Assembly (NCBI GenBank): GCA_900314595.1
Contig: OMVW01000067.1
Span: 1 to 5,821 of the forward strand
From: an uncultured Dialister sp.
GTDB taxonomy: Bacteria > Bacillota > Negativicutes > Veillonellales > Dialisteraceae
Reading direction: 5' to 3'
Length of the DNA stretch: 5,821 bases
Position 1 is the first letter of the stretch. Each line of letters begins with the position of its first letter. Positions 1-5,197 of the stretch are shown here, one piece after another. The notes under the pieces were generated by a model. It searched no databases and had not been told where the DNA came from. It saw only the letters and a program-made list of their open reading frames with translations. The translations under genes were made by a program, and so were the position numbers.

Positions 1-1
1 A

Positions 2-67
2 AAAGGAGAAGGACAAAGAGCAGAAGACCGCCTGAATAAGTGGGCTAACCCCGAACAGAAAAATTAG
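2..67 (+). CDS. Possible 3' end of an unidentified upstream gene (partial)
   Basis: The first bases can be read as the end of a plus-strand gene that starts outside the window. Frame 2 gives 21 residues ending in LNKWANPEQKN and a TAG at 65-67. Frame 3 gives a shorter charged tail, KEKDKEQKTA, with a TGA at 33-35. Either could be the true tail. The strong plus-strand terminator at 141-195 supports a plus-strand gene ending here. I do not recognise the protein and too little is visible to assign a function. Frame choice is a guess. Confidence 0.3.
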   Translation, partial: KGEGQRAEDRLNKWANPEQKN

Positions 68-140
68 GAATGGGTGTCCTTGACAACGGGACCGTTTTAT
101 AATAAGGGCGCCCCTTTTTAATAGAATTTTCCAGCTCAAA

Positions 141-195
141 TGGACTTTTGTGCTAATTTCGTTCGCGAGATTAGCACAAAAGTCCAATTTTTATT
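141..195 (+). terminator. Strong intrinsic terminator with UUCG loop
   Basis: A perfect 17-bp inverted repeat (141-157 with 170-186) continues inward through TTCG/CGAG (one G-U pair) to a TTCG tetraloop at about 162-165, giving about 21 bp. It is followed by ATTTTTATTT at 187-195, a good U-tract when read on the plus strand. Read on the minus strand the following sequence is poor in T. It therefore most likely ends a plus-strand transcript entering from the left edge. Confidence 0.85.
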
Positions 196-260
196 TAGAA
201 TTCCTGTCCCCGCTTCGGGGCGGCTTTCCTCTGGTGAAGCCTGAACACTGGAGGATAGGA

Positions 261-360
261 GCACATAGGAGGCTGACTGACGAAACGTACAGGGTGAATT
301 TGACTCTATCCGACAGTTGAAAGGCTCTCCCCCGGGAGAGCTCCGGCAAAGCCGGTGAGA
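261..360 (+). repeat. Intergenic repeat R, left copy
   Basis: This stretch aligns with about 5468-5570 on the other side of the operon. Shared blocks are GCACATA, GGCTGACTGACG, GTACA and CTCTATCC, then a C-run/G-run palindrome and an inner hairpin. Here the inner hairpin is CCGGC-AAA-GCCGG (343-355); in the right copy it is CCGC-GAA-GCGG. Sequence drifts between copies while pairing is kept, as in structured intergenic repeats. No coding potential is evident. Confidence 0.65.
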
Positions 361-463
361 GGGCCAATCGATTCGAAGAATCGATCATTTCTGAAATATT
401 CCCATAGAAGTTCCGGATTTCGAAATTTTCTGCCGGCGGTTTTGCCGCCAATCCCATTCCTTG

Positions 464-519
464 CCCTATCAGTCTGCTTCGCAGCCAGCTTCCCCGAGGG
501 GAAGCCTGACCATCAGGGG
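464..519. repeat. Palindromic element related to repeat R
   Basis: An outer CCCT/AGGG pair encloses two inner inverted repeats: CTGC-TTC-GCAG (474-484) and GCTTCCCC/GGGGAAGC (488-505). The layout (outer C-run and G-run arms, two inner hairpins, GGGGAAGC block) matches the palindromic core of repeat R, but the sequence is divergent. Relationship inferred from layout. Confidence 0.45.
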
Positions 520-589
520 ATTTCTCCGACTTCTCTGTCCAGTTCAAGTTTCCAGGGAAAGCTGCACTAAAAAAATTCAGTCCCAAACC

Positions 590-653
590 AAAATAGCCTG
601 CTTCATGAATTCTGCAGGCCCTCCTTCCTGAAATCCGAAGTCCGAAATCCGTC
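590..653 (+). repeat. Hairpin plus heptamer-tract repeat H, copy 1
   Basis: A hairpin GCCTGC (596-601), loop TTCATGAATTCT, GCAGGC (614-619) is followed by CCTCCTTCC and a tract with period 7 (GAAATCC, GAAGTCC, GAAATCC at about 630-650). The first 39 bases are nearly identical to copy 3 at 768-805. The tract unit differs from those in the other copies. Confidence 0.75.
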
Positions 654-686
654 TCTTCGCTCACTGCAGGCCAAAGGCCCTCATAT

Positions 687-756
687 AATTGGCCGCTTCA
701 AAATTTTGTTGCGGCCTCCTTCCCGCACCCCGCATCCCGCTCCCCGTTCCCCGTTA
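687..756 (+). repeat. Hairpin plus heptamer-tract repeat H, copy 2
   Basis: A hairpin GGCCGC (691-696), loop TTCAAAATTTTGTT, GCGGCC (711-716) is followed by TCCTTCC and a period-7 tract (CGCACCC, CGCATCC, CGCTCCC, CGTTCCC at about 724-751). It is the most diverged of the three left copies, but stem position, the TTCA start of the loop and the CCTTCC block are kept. Confidence 0.65.
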
Positions 757-767
757 TTTCCATATAC

Positions 768-836
768 AAAATGGCCTGCTTCATGAATTGTGCAGGCCCC
801 CTTCCCCCAATCCCCAATCCGCAATCCCCAATCCGT
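768..836 (+). repeat. Hairpin plus heptamer-tract repeat H, copy 3
   Basis: A hairpin GGCCTGC (773-779), loop TTCATGAATTGT, GCAGGCC (792-798) is followed by CCCTTCC and four heptamers of the type CCAATCC at about 807-835. The tract resembles the heptanucleotide short tandem repeats (STRR) known from heterocystous cyanobacteria, but nothing else here suggests a cyanobacterium. Confidence 0.75.
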
Positions 837-840
837 TTTT

Positions 841-882
841 CAAAACAAAAAGGAAAAGAGGACAGATGACTCTGTCCCCTTT
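841..882 (-). terminator. Intrinsic terminator of the liv operon
   Basis: Read on the minus strand, a 12-bp stem (882-871 with 866-855, one G-U pair) with a 4-nt loop GTCA is followed by TCCTTTTTGTTTT at 854-842. It lies 40 nt after the livF stop codon and is the natural end of the livHMGF transcript. On the plus strand no U-tract follows the stem, so it acts in one direction. Confidence 0.88.
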
Positions 883-921
883 CCCCGATCGTGTTTGCAG
901 CGTGTCCGGCTGCTGTATGGT

Positions 922-1644
922 TTACTGTTTCTTCCTGCCGCCCAGATAGGCCGCCATGACATCCGGGTTGCTTGCGACTTCCTGCGCCGGGCCTTCCATG
1001 ACGATTCTGCCTGTTTCCATAACGTAGGCATAGTCGGCGATCTGGAGTGCCTTTCTCGCATTCTGTTCTACAAGAAGGACAGTCGTACCCATTTTATTGA
1101 TATCTTTGATTACGTCGAAAATCTGCTGGACCACCAGCGGTGCCAGGCCCATGGACGGTTCGTCCAGGAGCATGACTTCCGGCTTTGCCATCATGGCACG
1201 GCCGATAGCGAGCATCTGCTGTTCGCCGCCGGAAAGGGTACCGCCCAGCTGGGTCTGTCTTTCAAAAAGTCTGGGGAACCTTTCAAAGACTTTCGTCAGG
1301 TCTTCAGCGATTTCTTTTTCATCTTTTCTCTGGAATGCGCCCATTTCCAGATTTTCACGGACCGTCATATTCTGGAGGATCTGGCGTCCTTCCGGGACGA
1401 GGACCAGGCCTCTCTTGACGATCCGGTGGGTTTTCTTGCCGGAAATATTTTCACCCTTGAAAATAACTTCCCCTGCCACCGGTTTCATGACGCCCATGAT
1501 GGTCTTCATGGTGGTGGACTTTCCGGCACCGTTGGCGCCGATGAGGGTGACGATCTTGCCTTCCGGTACGGAGAGGGAAATGCCTTTCAGCGCTTTAATA
1601 TTTCCATAAGCGGCTTCCACATTTTTCAGTTCGAGAAGTGCCAT
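922..1644 (-). CDS. livF: LivF: ATPase of branched-chain amino acid ABC importer
   Basis: A 240-aa cytoplasmic ATP-binding subunit that pairs with LivG and drives uptake through LivH/LivM. Visible motifs are Walker A GANGAGKST (36-44), the VPEGRQ segment in place of a normal Q-loop (83-88), ABC signature LSGGEQQ (137-143), and Walker B VMLLDEP (157-163). In VEQN (192-195) a Gln occupies the usual H-loop His position. VPEGR and VEQN are normal for the LivF family, so the non-canonical residues are not damage. Length is typical. The ATG at 1644 overlaps the livG TAA by one base (TAATG), with AGGAGG 10 nt upstream inside livG, which implies translational coupling. It is the last gene of the operon. 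The tail matches the usual LivF end (EVASNPDVMAAYLG). Family assignment is firm; the exact substrate range is inferred from the leader. Confidence 0.95.
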   Translation of the reverse strand: MALLELKNVEAAYGNIKALKGISLSVPEGKIVTLIGANGAGKSTTMKTIMGVMKPVAGEVIFKGENISGKKTHRIVKRGLVLVPEGRQILQNMTVRENLEMGAFQRKDEKEIAEDLTKVFERFPRLFERQTQLGGTLSGGEQQMLAIGRAMMAKPEVMLLDEPSMGLAPLVVQQIFDVIKDINKMGTTVLLVEQNARKALQIADYAYVMETGRIVMEGPAQEVASNPDVMAAYLGGRKKQ

Positions 1645-2411
1645 TATGCCTCATCCTCCTTGCCCAGGTAAGCTTCGATAACTTTCGGATCGTTCTGTAC
1701 GTCTTCCGGCACCCCTTCTGCCAGCTTCTTGCCGAAGTTGACAACCATGACGTGGTCGCAGAGGCTCATGACCAGCTGCATATCATGTTCGATGAGGATG
1801 ATGGTCGTTCCGAATTTCGTACGGATATTATGAATCAGTTCGGTGAGAGCCGCGGTTTCACTGTCGTTCATGCCGGCTGCCGGTTCATCCAGGAGGATGA
1901 GCTTCGGCCGGGTGGCCAGGGCTCTGGCGATTTCCAGTTTTCTCTGTTTGCCGTAAGGAAGTTCCGTAGCCAGACGGTCTGCATCTTCTCTAAGGCCTAC
2001 GAAATCGAGGAGTTCCAGCGCTTCTTCTCTCGCTGCTGCTTCTTCCTTCTTCTGGGCAGAAGTGCGGAAGAAAGAAGCAAGGATGCCGGACTTCAGACGG
2101 TCATGATGGCCGACGAGGATATTTTCCAGCACCGTCATGCCCGAAAAAAGGCGGATATTCTGGAACGTACGGGCTACGCCCATATTGATGATCTGGAAAG
2201 GCTTCTTCCCTTCGATGGATTTTCCGTCGAGGAGGATATCCCCTTCCGTCACCTGGTAAACCCCGGTAATCAGGTTAAAAATGGTGGTCTTACCGGCACC
2301 GTTTGGCCCGATGACTCCAAATATTTCTCCCTTTTCCACGGAGAAGGACATATTGGAAACAGCGGTCAGGCCGCCAAACTGTTTCACTACGTTTTTCATT
2401 TCAAGCAGCAT
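1644..2411 (-). CDS. livG: LivG: ATPase of branched-chain amino acid ABC importer
   Basis: A 255-aa cytoplasmic ATPase, partner of LivF. Motifs are Walker A GPNGAGKTT (35-43), Q-loop TFQN with Gln84, a family-type signature LPYGKQR (151-157) where most ABC proteins have LSGGQ, Walker B LILLDEP (171-177), and H-loop His209 in LIEHDM. The C-terminal NDPKVIEAYLG belongs to the short tail domain typical of LivG/LivF. Start choice: an in-frame GTG (2414) directly precedes an ATG (2411). I chose the ATG because it forms the same TGATG/TAATG stop-start overlap and the same 9-nt AGGAGG spacing as livM; the GTG (6-nt spacing) cannot be excluded. It overlaps livM upstream and livF downstream by one base each. 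Family assignment is firm. Confidence 0.94.
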   Translation of the reverse strand: MLLEMKNVVKQFGGLTAVSNMSFSVEKGEIFGVIGPNGAGKTTIFNLITGVYQVTEGDILLDGKSIEGKKPFQIINMGVARTFQNIRLFSGMTVLENILVGHHDRLKSGILASFFRTSAQKKEEAAAREEALELLDFVGLREDADRLATELPYGKQRKLEIARALATRPKLILLDEPAAGMNDSETAALTELIHNIRTKFGTTIILIEHDMQLVMSLCDHVMVVNFGKKLAEGVPEDVQNDPKVIEAYLGKEDEA

Positions 2412-3373
2412 CACTGTTTGCCTCCTTCCGCGGAAACTTTCTGTTTTTTGCCAAATTTTTTGGAAATATATTTCACTGCATCATAGGACAGGATGCCATC
2501 CGGACGGAATGCCATGAGGAGCACCAGCATTACACCATAGATCATATCCCTGTATTCAGCCATTGCACGGAGAGATTCCGGAACGATGGTGAGGATGGTT
2601 GCGCCCAGCACCGGTCCCCAGAGTACGTTGGAACCGCCGAATACGGCGTATACCAGGATGTCTACGACCTTGCCCCAGGAGAAATCCGTCGGGCTGATGA
2701 AGAAAGTGGCATGAGCATAGAGAGCTCCGCCTACCCCTGCAAAGAATGCGGAGAAGAGGAAAGCCATCATTTTGAAACGAACCACATTGATCCCGGAAAG
2801 AGCTGCCGCATATTCATCGGCCTTGACAGCTGCCCAGGCGCGGCCGATTCTGGAATGTTCCAGACGGTACCAGAAGAAAACGATAGCGATCACGATGACC
2901 AGGAGAACGATATTCATGAGCAGCTGACCGCCGGTCTGGGAGTCGATTTCCAGTGCATCCAGGAGACCCATATCGCTGGCATAATCAGAAAGAATGGAAG
3001 CCATGGAAGGAATGCCGGAGAAACCGAGCGCCCCGTGGGTGATATCCAGGTTCAGCGCAATAACGCGGACGACTTCACCAAAGCCCATGGTCGCGATGGC
3101 CAGGTACAGGCCTCTCAGACGAATCGTCGGCAGACCGATGATGAGACCTACCAGCATGGCCATGCAGCCGCCCAGGAAAATACCGACCGGCATAGGCACC
3201 CCATGCTGCGCGGTGAGAATTGCGGAAGTATAAGCCCCCAGACTCATAAAGCCTGCATTGCCCAGGGAAAGGATACCGGTGCACACAGTCATATAAACCG
3301 TGAGAGCCAGTACGATATTGATGCATACGAAGGTGAATACCTGCAGGAAGTAGCCATTCAAAATTTCGTCCAT
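2411..3373 (-). CDS. livM: LivM: permease of branched-chain amino acid ABC importer
   Basis: A 320-aa integral membrane subunit that forms the translocation path with LivH. Hydrophobic segments are visible at about 8-30, 40-54, 61-81, 88-107, 150-169, 200-222, 236-262 and 278-290. Family hallmarks are LSLGNAGFMSLGAYTS (35-50), RLRGLYLAIATMGFGE (85-100), an EAA-type cytoplasmic loop GRAWAAVKADEYAAALSGIN (177-196) that docks onto the ATPase, and FRPDGIL near the end. The C-terminal 20 residues are basic and probably cytoplasmic. The ATG at 3373 overlaps the livH TAA by one base, and AAAGGAGG lies 9 nt upstream. Length and motif order are normal, with no truncation or frameshift seen. Confidence 0.94.
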   Translation of the reverse strand: MDEILNGYFLQVFTFVCINIVLALTVYMTVCTGILSLGNAGFMSLGAYTSAILTAQHGVPMPVGIFLGGCMAMLVGLIIGLPTIRLRGLYLAIATMGFGEVVRVIALNLDITHGALGFSGIPSMASILSDYASDMGLLDALEIDSQTGGQLLMNIVLLVIVIAIVFFWYRLEHSRIGRAWAAVKADEYAAALSGINVVRFKMMAFLFSAFFAGVGGALYAHATFFISPTDFSWGKVVDILVYAVFGGSNVLWGPVLGATILTIVPESLRAMAEYRDMIYGVMLVLLMAFRPDGILSYDAVKYISKKFGKKQKVSAEGGKQ

Positions 3374-4254
3374 TACGGTCTGCCTCCTTTGCCTGCCTTG
3401 GAGAACAAACCTTCAGGGCGGATAAACAGAATGAGAATGATAATACCAAATGCCACAGCATCTCTATAGGTAGAAGAACCATAAGCCACGGCAAATACCT
3501 CAGCAATACCGAGGATAAAGCCGCCTGCCATAGCGCCTTCCACATTGCCCAGGCCCCCCATGATGAGGACTGCCAGACCTTTGAGGCCCATAGCGGTACC
3601 CATGGTCGGTTCGATCGCATTGAAAGAAAGACCGATGAGCACCCCTGCAGCGGCGCCCAGAGCAGAAGCCAGCATGACAGTGAACGTAATGATACGACTT
3701 GTATTGATACCCAGGAGCCCGGCAGTTTCCGCATTTTCAGAAGTAGCGCGGATAGCCTTGCCCAGCTTCGACTTGTTCAGCATGACCGTCAGGAGAACCA
3801 TCAGGATTACCGCCGTACCCAGGGACACGATCTGGATACCGGAAATCTTGAACAGTCCGAAATTCATGAGGCCATTATCGAAAGTAGCCGGGAAAGAACG
3901 GGTCTGAGGACCCCAGACCATGAGTGCCACCGATTCCAAGAAGGTGGACACACCGATGGTGGAAATAAGCGGAGCCAGATGAGTGACCTTGCGGCGGCGG
4001 AGAGGCCGGAGAGCAAATATTTCCAGTCCATACCCAAGCACCGCACCCCCGATCATAGCCCCGACGAGTGACGGGAAAATGCCCAGTCCTGCCTCAGTCA
4101 CGAGCAGGAGGCCGATGTAAGCGCCGATCATAAAGATGCCGCCATGTGCCATATTGACGATATTCAATACGCCGAACACTAGCGTATAACCGATGGCAAT
4201 GACCGCATAGGCGCTTCCCAGCGTTAAACCGTTGACAAGCTGTTGAAAAAACAC
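3373..4254 (-). CDS. livH: LivH: permease of branched-chain amino acid ABC importer
   Basis: First gene of the operon; an integral membrane permease that pairs with LivM. Family marks are QQLVNGLTLGSAYAVIAIGY at the N terminus, LNIVNMAHGGIFMIGAY, an EAA-type loop (KLGKAIRATSENAETAGLLG), the glycine-rich LIMGGLGNVEGAMAGG and IRPEGLF at the end. About eight hydrophobic segments are visible. Start: the longest frame begins at TTG 4263 (296 aa), but AAAGGGG lies only 1 nt before that TTG, too close to act. The GTG at 4254 (293 aa, beginning FFQQLVNG) lies 10 nt after the GGGG and fits the usual LivH N terminus better. Expression is set by the T-box leader at 4308-4811. No binding-protein gene is next to it. 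Confidence 0.93.
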   Translation of the reverse strand: MFFQQLVNGLTLGSAYAVIAIGYTLVFGVLNIVNMAHGGIFMIGAYIGLLLVTEAGLGIFPSLVGAMIGGAVLGYGLEIFALRPLRRRKVTHLAPLISTIGVSTFLESVALMVWGPQTRSFPATFDNGLMNFGLFKISGIQIVSLGTAVILMVLLTVMLNKSKLGKAIRATSENAETAGLLGINTSRIITFTVMLASALGAAAGVLIGLSFNAIEPTMGTAMGLKGLAVLIMGGLGNVEGAMAGGFILGIAEVFAVAYGSSTYRDAVAFGIIILILFIRPEGLFSKAGKGGRP

Positions 4255-4307
4255 GATCTTCAATCCCCTTTCAAAAAAAGAACAAATTCCGAAGAACGAA
4301 TGGCATC

Positions 4308-4348
4308 AAAAACACCCCTGCTGTAATCTGGCGTCATTACAGCAGGGG
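4308..4348 (-). terminator. Leader terminator T2 (proximal to livH)
   Basis: A perfect 13-bp stem CCCCTGCTGTAAT (4348-4336) with ATTACAGCAGGGG (4327-4315) and an 8-nt loop is followed on the minus strand by TGTTTTTG (4314-4307). Its 5' arm overlaps the 3' arm of the antiterminator built on the T-box at 4359-4372, so the two structures exclude each other. Confidence 0.92.
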
Positions 4349-4374
4349 CGAAATGGTTCGCGGTACCACCCTGG
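4343..4374 (-). promoter_or_regulatory. T-box antiterminator 2 (AT2)
   Basis: The T-box sequence AGGGTGGTACCGCG is read on the minus strand at 4372-4359. CAGGG and GCG pair with CGC and CCCTG at 4350-4343, leaving the UGGU bulge that binds the uncharged NCCA end of tRNA (expected discriminator base A, which both Leu and Ile tRNAs have). Only about 48 nt separate it from the upstream terminator T1, which is too short for a Stem I, so it has no sensor of its own. Confidence 0.9.
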
Positions 4375-4420
4375 TTTTTCACTCATCGAATAAAGAGCAT
4401 CCCATAAACTGATCCCGTAT

Positions 4421-4458
4421 AAAAAACGCCCCTATTTCCGATTAAGGAAATAGGGGCG
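4421..4458 (-). terminator. Leader terminator T1
   Basis: A perfect 13-bp stem CGCCCCTATTTCC (4458-4446) with GGAAATAGGGGCG (4439-4427) and a 6-nt loop is followed by TTTTTT (4426-4421). Its 5' arm is shared with the 3' arm of antiterminator 1, giving the usual T-box switch. The stem sequence is unrelated to T2 beyond the C-run needed for antiterminator pairing. Confidence 0.93.
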
Positions 4459-4478
4459 ACATGCGCGGTACCACCCTA
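4451..4478 (-). promoter_or_regulatory. T-box antiterminator 1 (AT1)
   Basis: The T-box AGGGTGGTACCGCG is read on the minus strand at 4477-4464, identical in all 14 bases to the second one. TAGGG and GCG pair with CGC and CCCTA (4458-4451) around the UGGU bulge. It directly follows Stem III of sensor 2, so tRNA-Ile bound there is its natural partner. Confidence 0.92.
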
Positions 4479-4645
4479 CATTATACTCAGGTATTCACAT
4501 CCGTAACGTGGAGTCTACGCCATTGCCTACTATGTTCGGCTCAGGAGCTCACAGGTGATAGTCAGAAATGGAATGCACCGGCTTGCACCCTACCGCCGGC
4601 TCTCTGTGCCATGGACCATAAAATCCCTTGTCCCGCTCATCGCTT
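4478..4645 (-). promoter_or_regulatory. T-box sensor 2 (Stem I to CGTTA), Ile specifier AUC
   Basis: On the minus strand, a 5' arm with GGGACAAGGGA (about 4634-4624) leads to AGAGAG (4605-4600) and the distal stem-loop GCCGG/CCGGC with the GTAGGGTGCAA loop (4599-4578). The specifier is ATC (4559-4557), followed by ACC TGTGAGC. GTAG and CGTTA (4506-4502) follow at the spacing seen in sensor 1, then a small ATAC-CTGA-GTAT hairpin (Stem III) directly before the T-box at 4477-4464. The 30 nt from ACC to GTAG align without a gap with sensor 1 (about 19 of 30 identical), which fixes the reading of the specifier. Confidence 0.85.
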
Positions 4646-4806
4646 TTAAGAATTGCCCTTAACGGAGGCCCCGTCAGAAACTACTTCATTCACCTCTGAA
4701 ACTCCCGGGTGAGCCTGCCTCCCGCCTCACACTGACTTTCACCATCCGTCAGCTCTCTATCGATCCGCCTGGAAACATATCCCGATCCTTGCCATTCGTT
4801 CTTTCG
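4646..4806 (-). promoter_or_regulatory. T-box sensor 1 (Stem I to CGTTA), Leu specifier CUC
   Basis: On the minus strand, AGAGAG (4758-4753) and the distal stem-loop CTGAC/GTCAG (4752-4748 with 4736-4732) with a GGATGGTGAAA loop match the T-box Stem I distal domain. A 5' strand GTTTCC can pair with GGAGGC to close the helix above the specifier loop. The specifier is CTC (4713-4711) followed by ACC. Exactly 30 nt later comes GTAG, then ACGG/CCGT and CGTTA (4664-4660), the Stem II/IIA-B signature. A small TTAAG/CTTAA hairpin may be Stem III. No T-box or terminator follows before sensor 2 begins. Confidence 0.8.
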
Positions 4807-4817
4807 TTGTGCCATCT

Positions 4818-4845
4818 ATTGTAACATTTATATTTCAAATGTCAA
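4818..4845 (-). promoter_or_regulatory. Sigma-A promoter of the liv operon
   Basis: On the minus strand a perfect -35 TTGACA (4845-4840), a 16-nt spacer and a -10 TACAAT (4823-4818) preceded by TGT (an extended -10) are seen. The predicted start lies near 4811, just before sensor 1 of the T-box leader. The spacer carries a dyad (TGACATTT ... AAATGTTA, 4844-4822) that could be an operator. Confidence 0.85.
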
Positions 4846-4924
4846 TACAGTTTCCGTAAAAATTATGAAATAAAGGAGCAGCGGCTCTGGAAATAGACAG
4901 ATGTGCTGAACTGTCGGGAGATAA

Positions 4925-5015
4925 TCGTTCTTCGTTGTTCGTTCTTCGTGATTCGTGGTCCGGGGTCCATGGTCCGGGGTCCGTGAAGGTGGCGGGCATC
5001 AGAATCCTATGGCCC
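4925..5015 (-). repeat. Hairpin plus heptamer-tract repeat H, copy 5
   Basis: Read on the minus strand, a hairpin GGGCCAT (5015-5009), ATGCCC (4999-4994) is followed by CCACCTTC and then a tract of CGGACCC-type and ACGAANN-type heptamers (about 4983-4925). On the plus strand this tract includes a tandem 14-mer GGTCCGGGGTCCRT. It has the same order of parts as copies 1-3 in a different sequence. Confidence 0.55.
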
Positions 5016-5054
5016 CCCTTTTTGTATTGAAACTATAGGGTATCAGCTTTTGTT

Positions 5055-5124
5055 TCGGGACTGTTGGGATTATCGGGATTCTCGGGGCTGTCGGGAAGGT
5101 GCGGCGCAAATTCATGAGCGCCGC
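5055..5124 (-). repeat. Hairpin plus short-tract repeat H, copy 4
   Basis: Read on the minus strand, a perfect 7-bp hairpin GCGGCGC (5124-5118), loop TCATGAATTT, GCGCCGC (5107-5101) is followed by ACCTTCC and a C-rich tract built of CCCGATAAT/CCCAACAGT-like units (about 5096-5055, period near 9). The TCATGAATT loop is the same nine bases found in copies 1 and 3. Confidence 0.65.
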
Positions 5125-5197
5125 AGATTTTGAAATAGTAATCAGCCGATAGCTGTCAGCAGGGCAAATGCCGTATGGCTAAACACGAAATGACGCT

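Larger units (their letters stand above)
196..840. other. Gene-free, repeat-rich intergenic region
   Basis: I see no convincing gene here. Open frames on both strands lack ribosome binding sites and consist of repeat sequence read through. The stretch contains one copy of a roughly 100-nt repeat shared with the right flank (about 261-360), a perfect 8-bp hairpin ATCGATTC-GAA-GAATCGAT (367-385), a GGCGG/CCGCC hairpin near 435-449, a palindromic element at 464-519, and three copies of a hairpin plus heptamer-tract repeat (590-653, 687-756, 768-836). Confidence 0.75.
4308..4811 (-). ncRNA. Composite T-box leader RNA of the liv operon
   Basis: A 5' leader of about 500 nt from the predicted start near 4811 to the last terminator. 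In transcript order: sensor 1 (Leu specifier CUC), sensor 2 (Ile specifier AUC), antiterminator/terminator 1, antiterminator/terminator 2. T-box RNAs bind tRNA by anticodon-specifier pairing and test its 3' end; uncharged tRNA stabilises the antiterminator and allows read-through. The two specifiers fit a Leu/Ile importer. Sensor 1 has no antiterminator directly after it: only 54 nt lie between its CGTTA (4664-4660) and the AGAGAG of sensor 2 (4605-4600). The two serial modules at the end may therefore serve both sensors. T-box identity is firm; how the sensors are wired to the terminators is inference. Confidence 0.93.

Noticed and set aside
80..103. TTGACA (80-85) and TATAAT (98-103) as a plus-strand promoter
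   Set aside because: The hexamers are perfect but only 12 nt apart, far from the 16-18 needed, and a strong terminator follows within 40 nt.
191..664. Minus-strand open frame of 157 codons
   Set aside because: It spans hairpins and repeat copies, has no ribosome binding site I can see, and reads as low-quality repeat-derived peptide.
807..835. CCAATCC heptamers as a CRISPR array or telomere-like end
   Set aside because: Units are only 7 nt without spacers and the window continues into an ordinary operon.
790..1671. Plus-strand open frame of 293 codons
   Set aside because: It is the antisense shadow of livF, whose ATPase motifs are clear; its first part runs through the heptamer tract.
1638..2486. 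Plus-strand open frame of 282 codons
   Set aside because: Shadow of livG on the opposite strand.
2711..3469. Plus-strand open frame of 252 codons
   Set aside because: Shadow of livM; the composition is hydrophilic and unlike any family I recognise, and livM is unambiguous.
4461..4649. Plus-strand open frame of 62 codons
   Set aside because: It is antisense to the T-box leader and is explained by RNA structure conservation.
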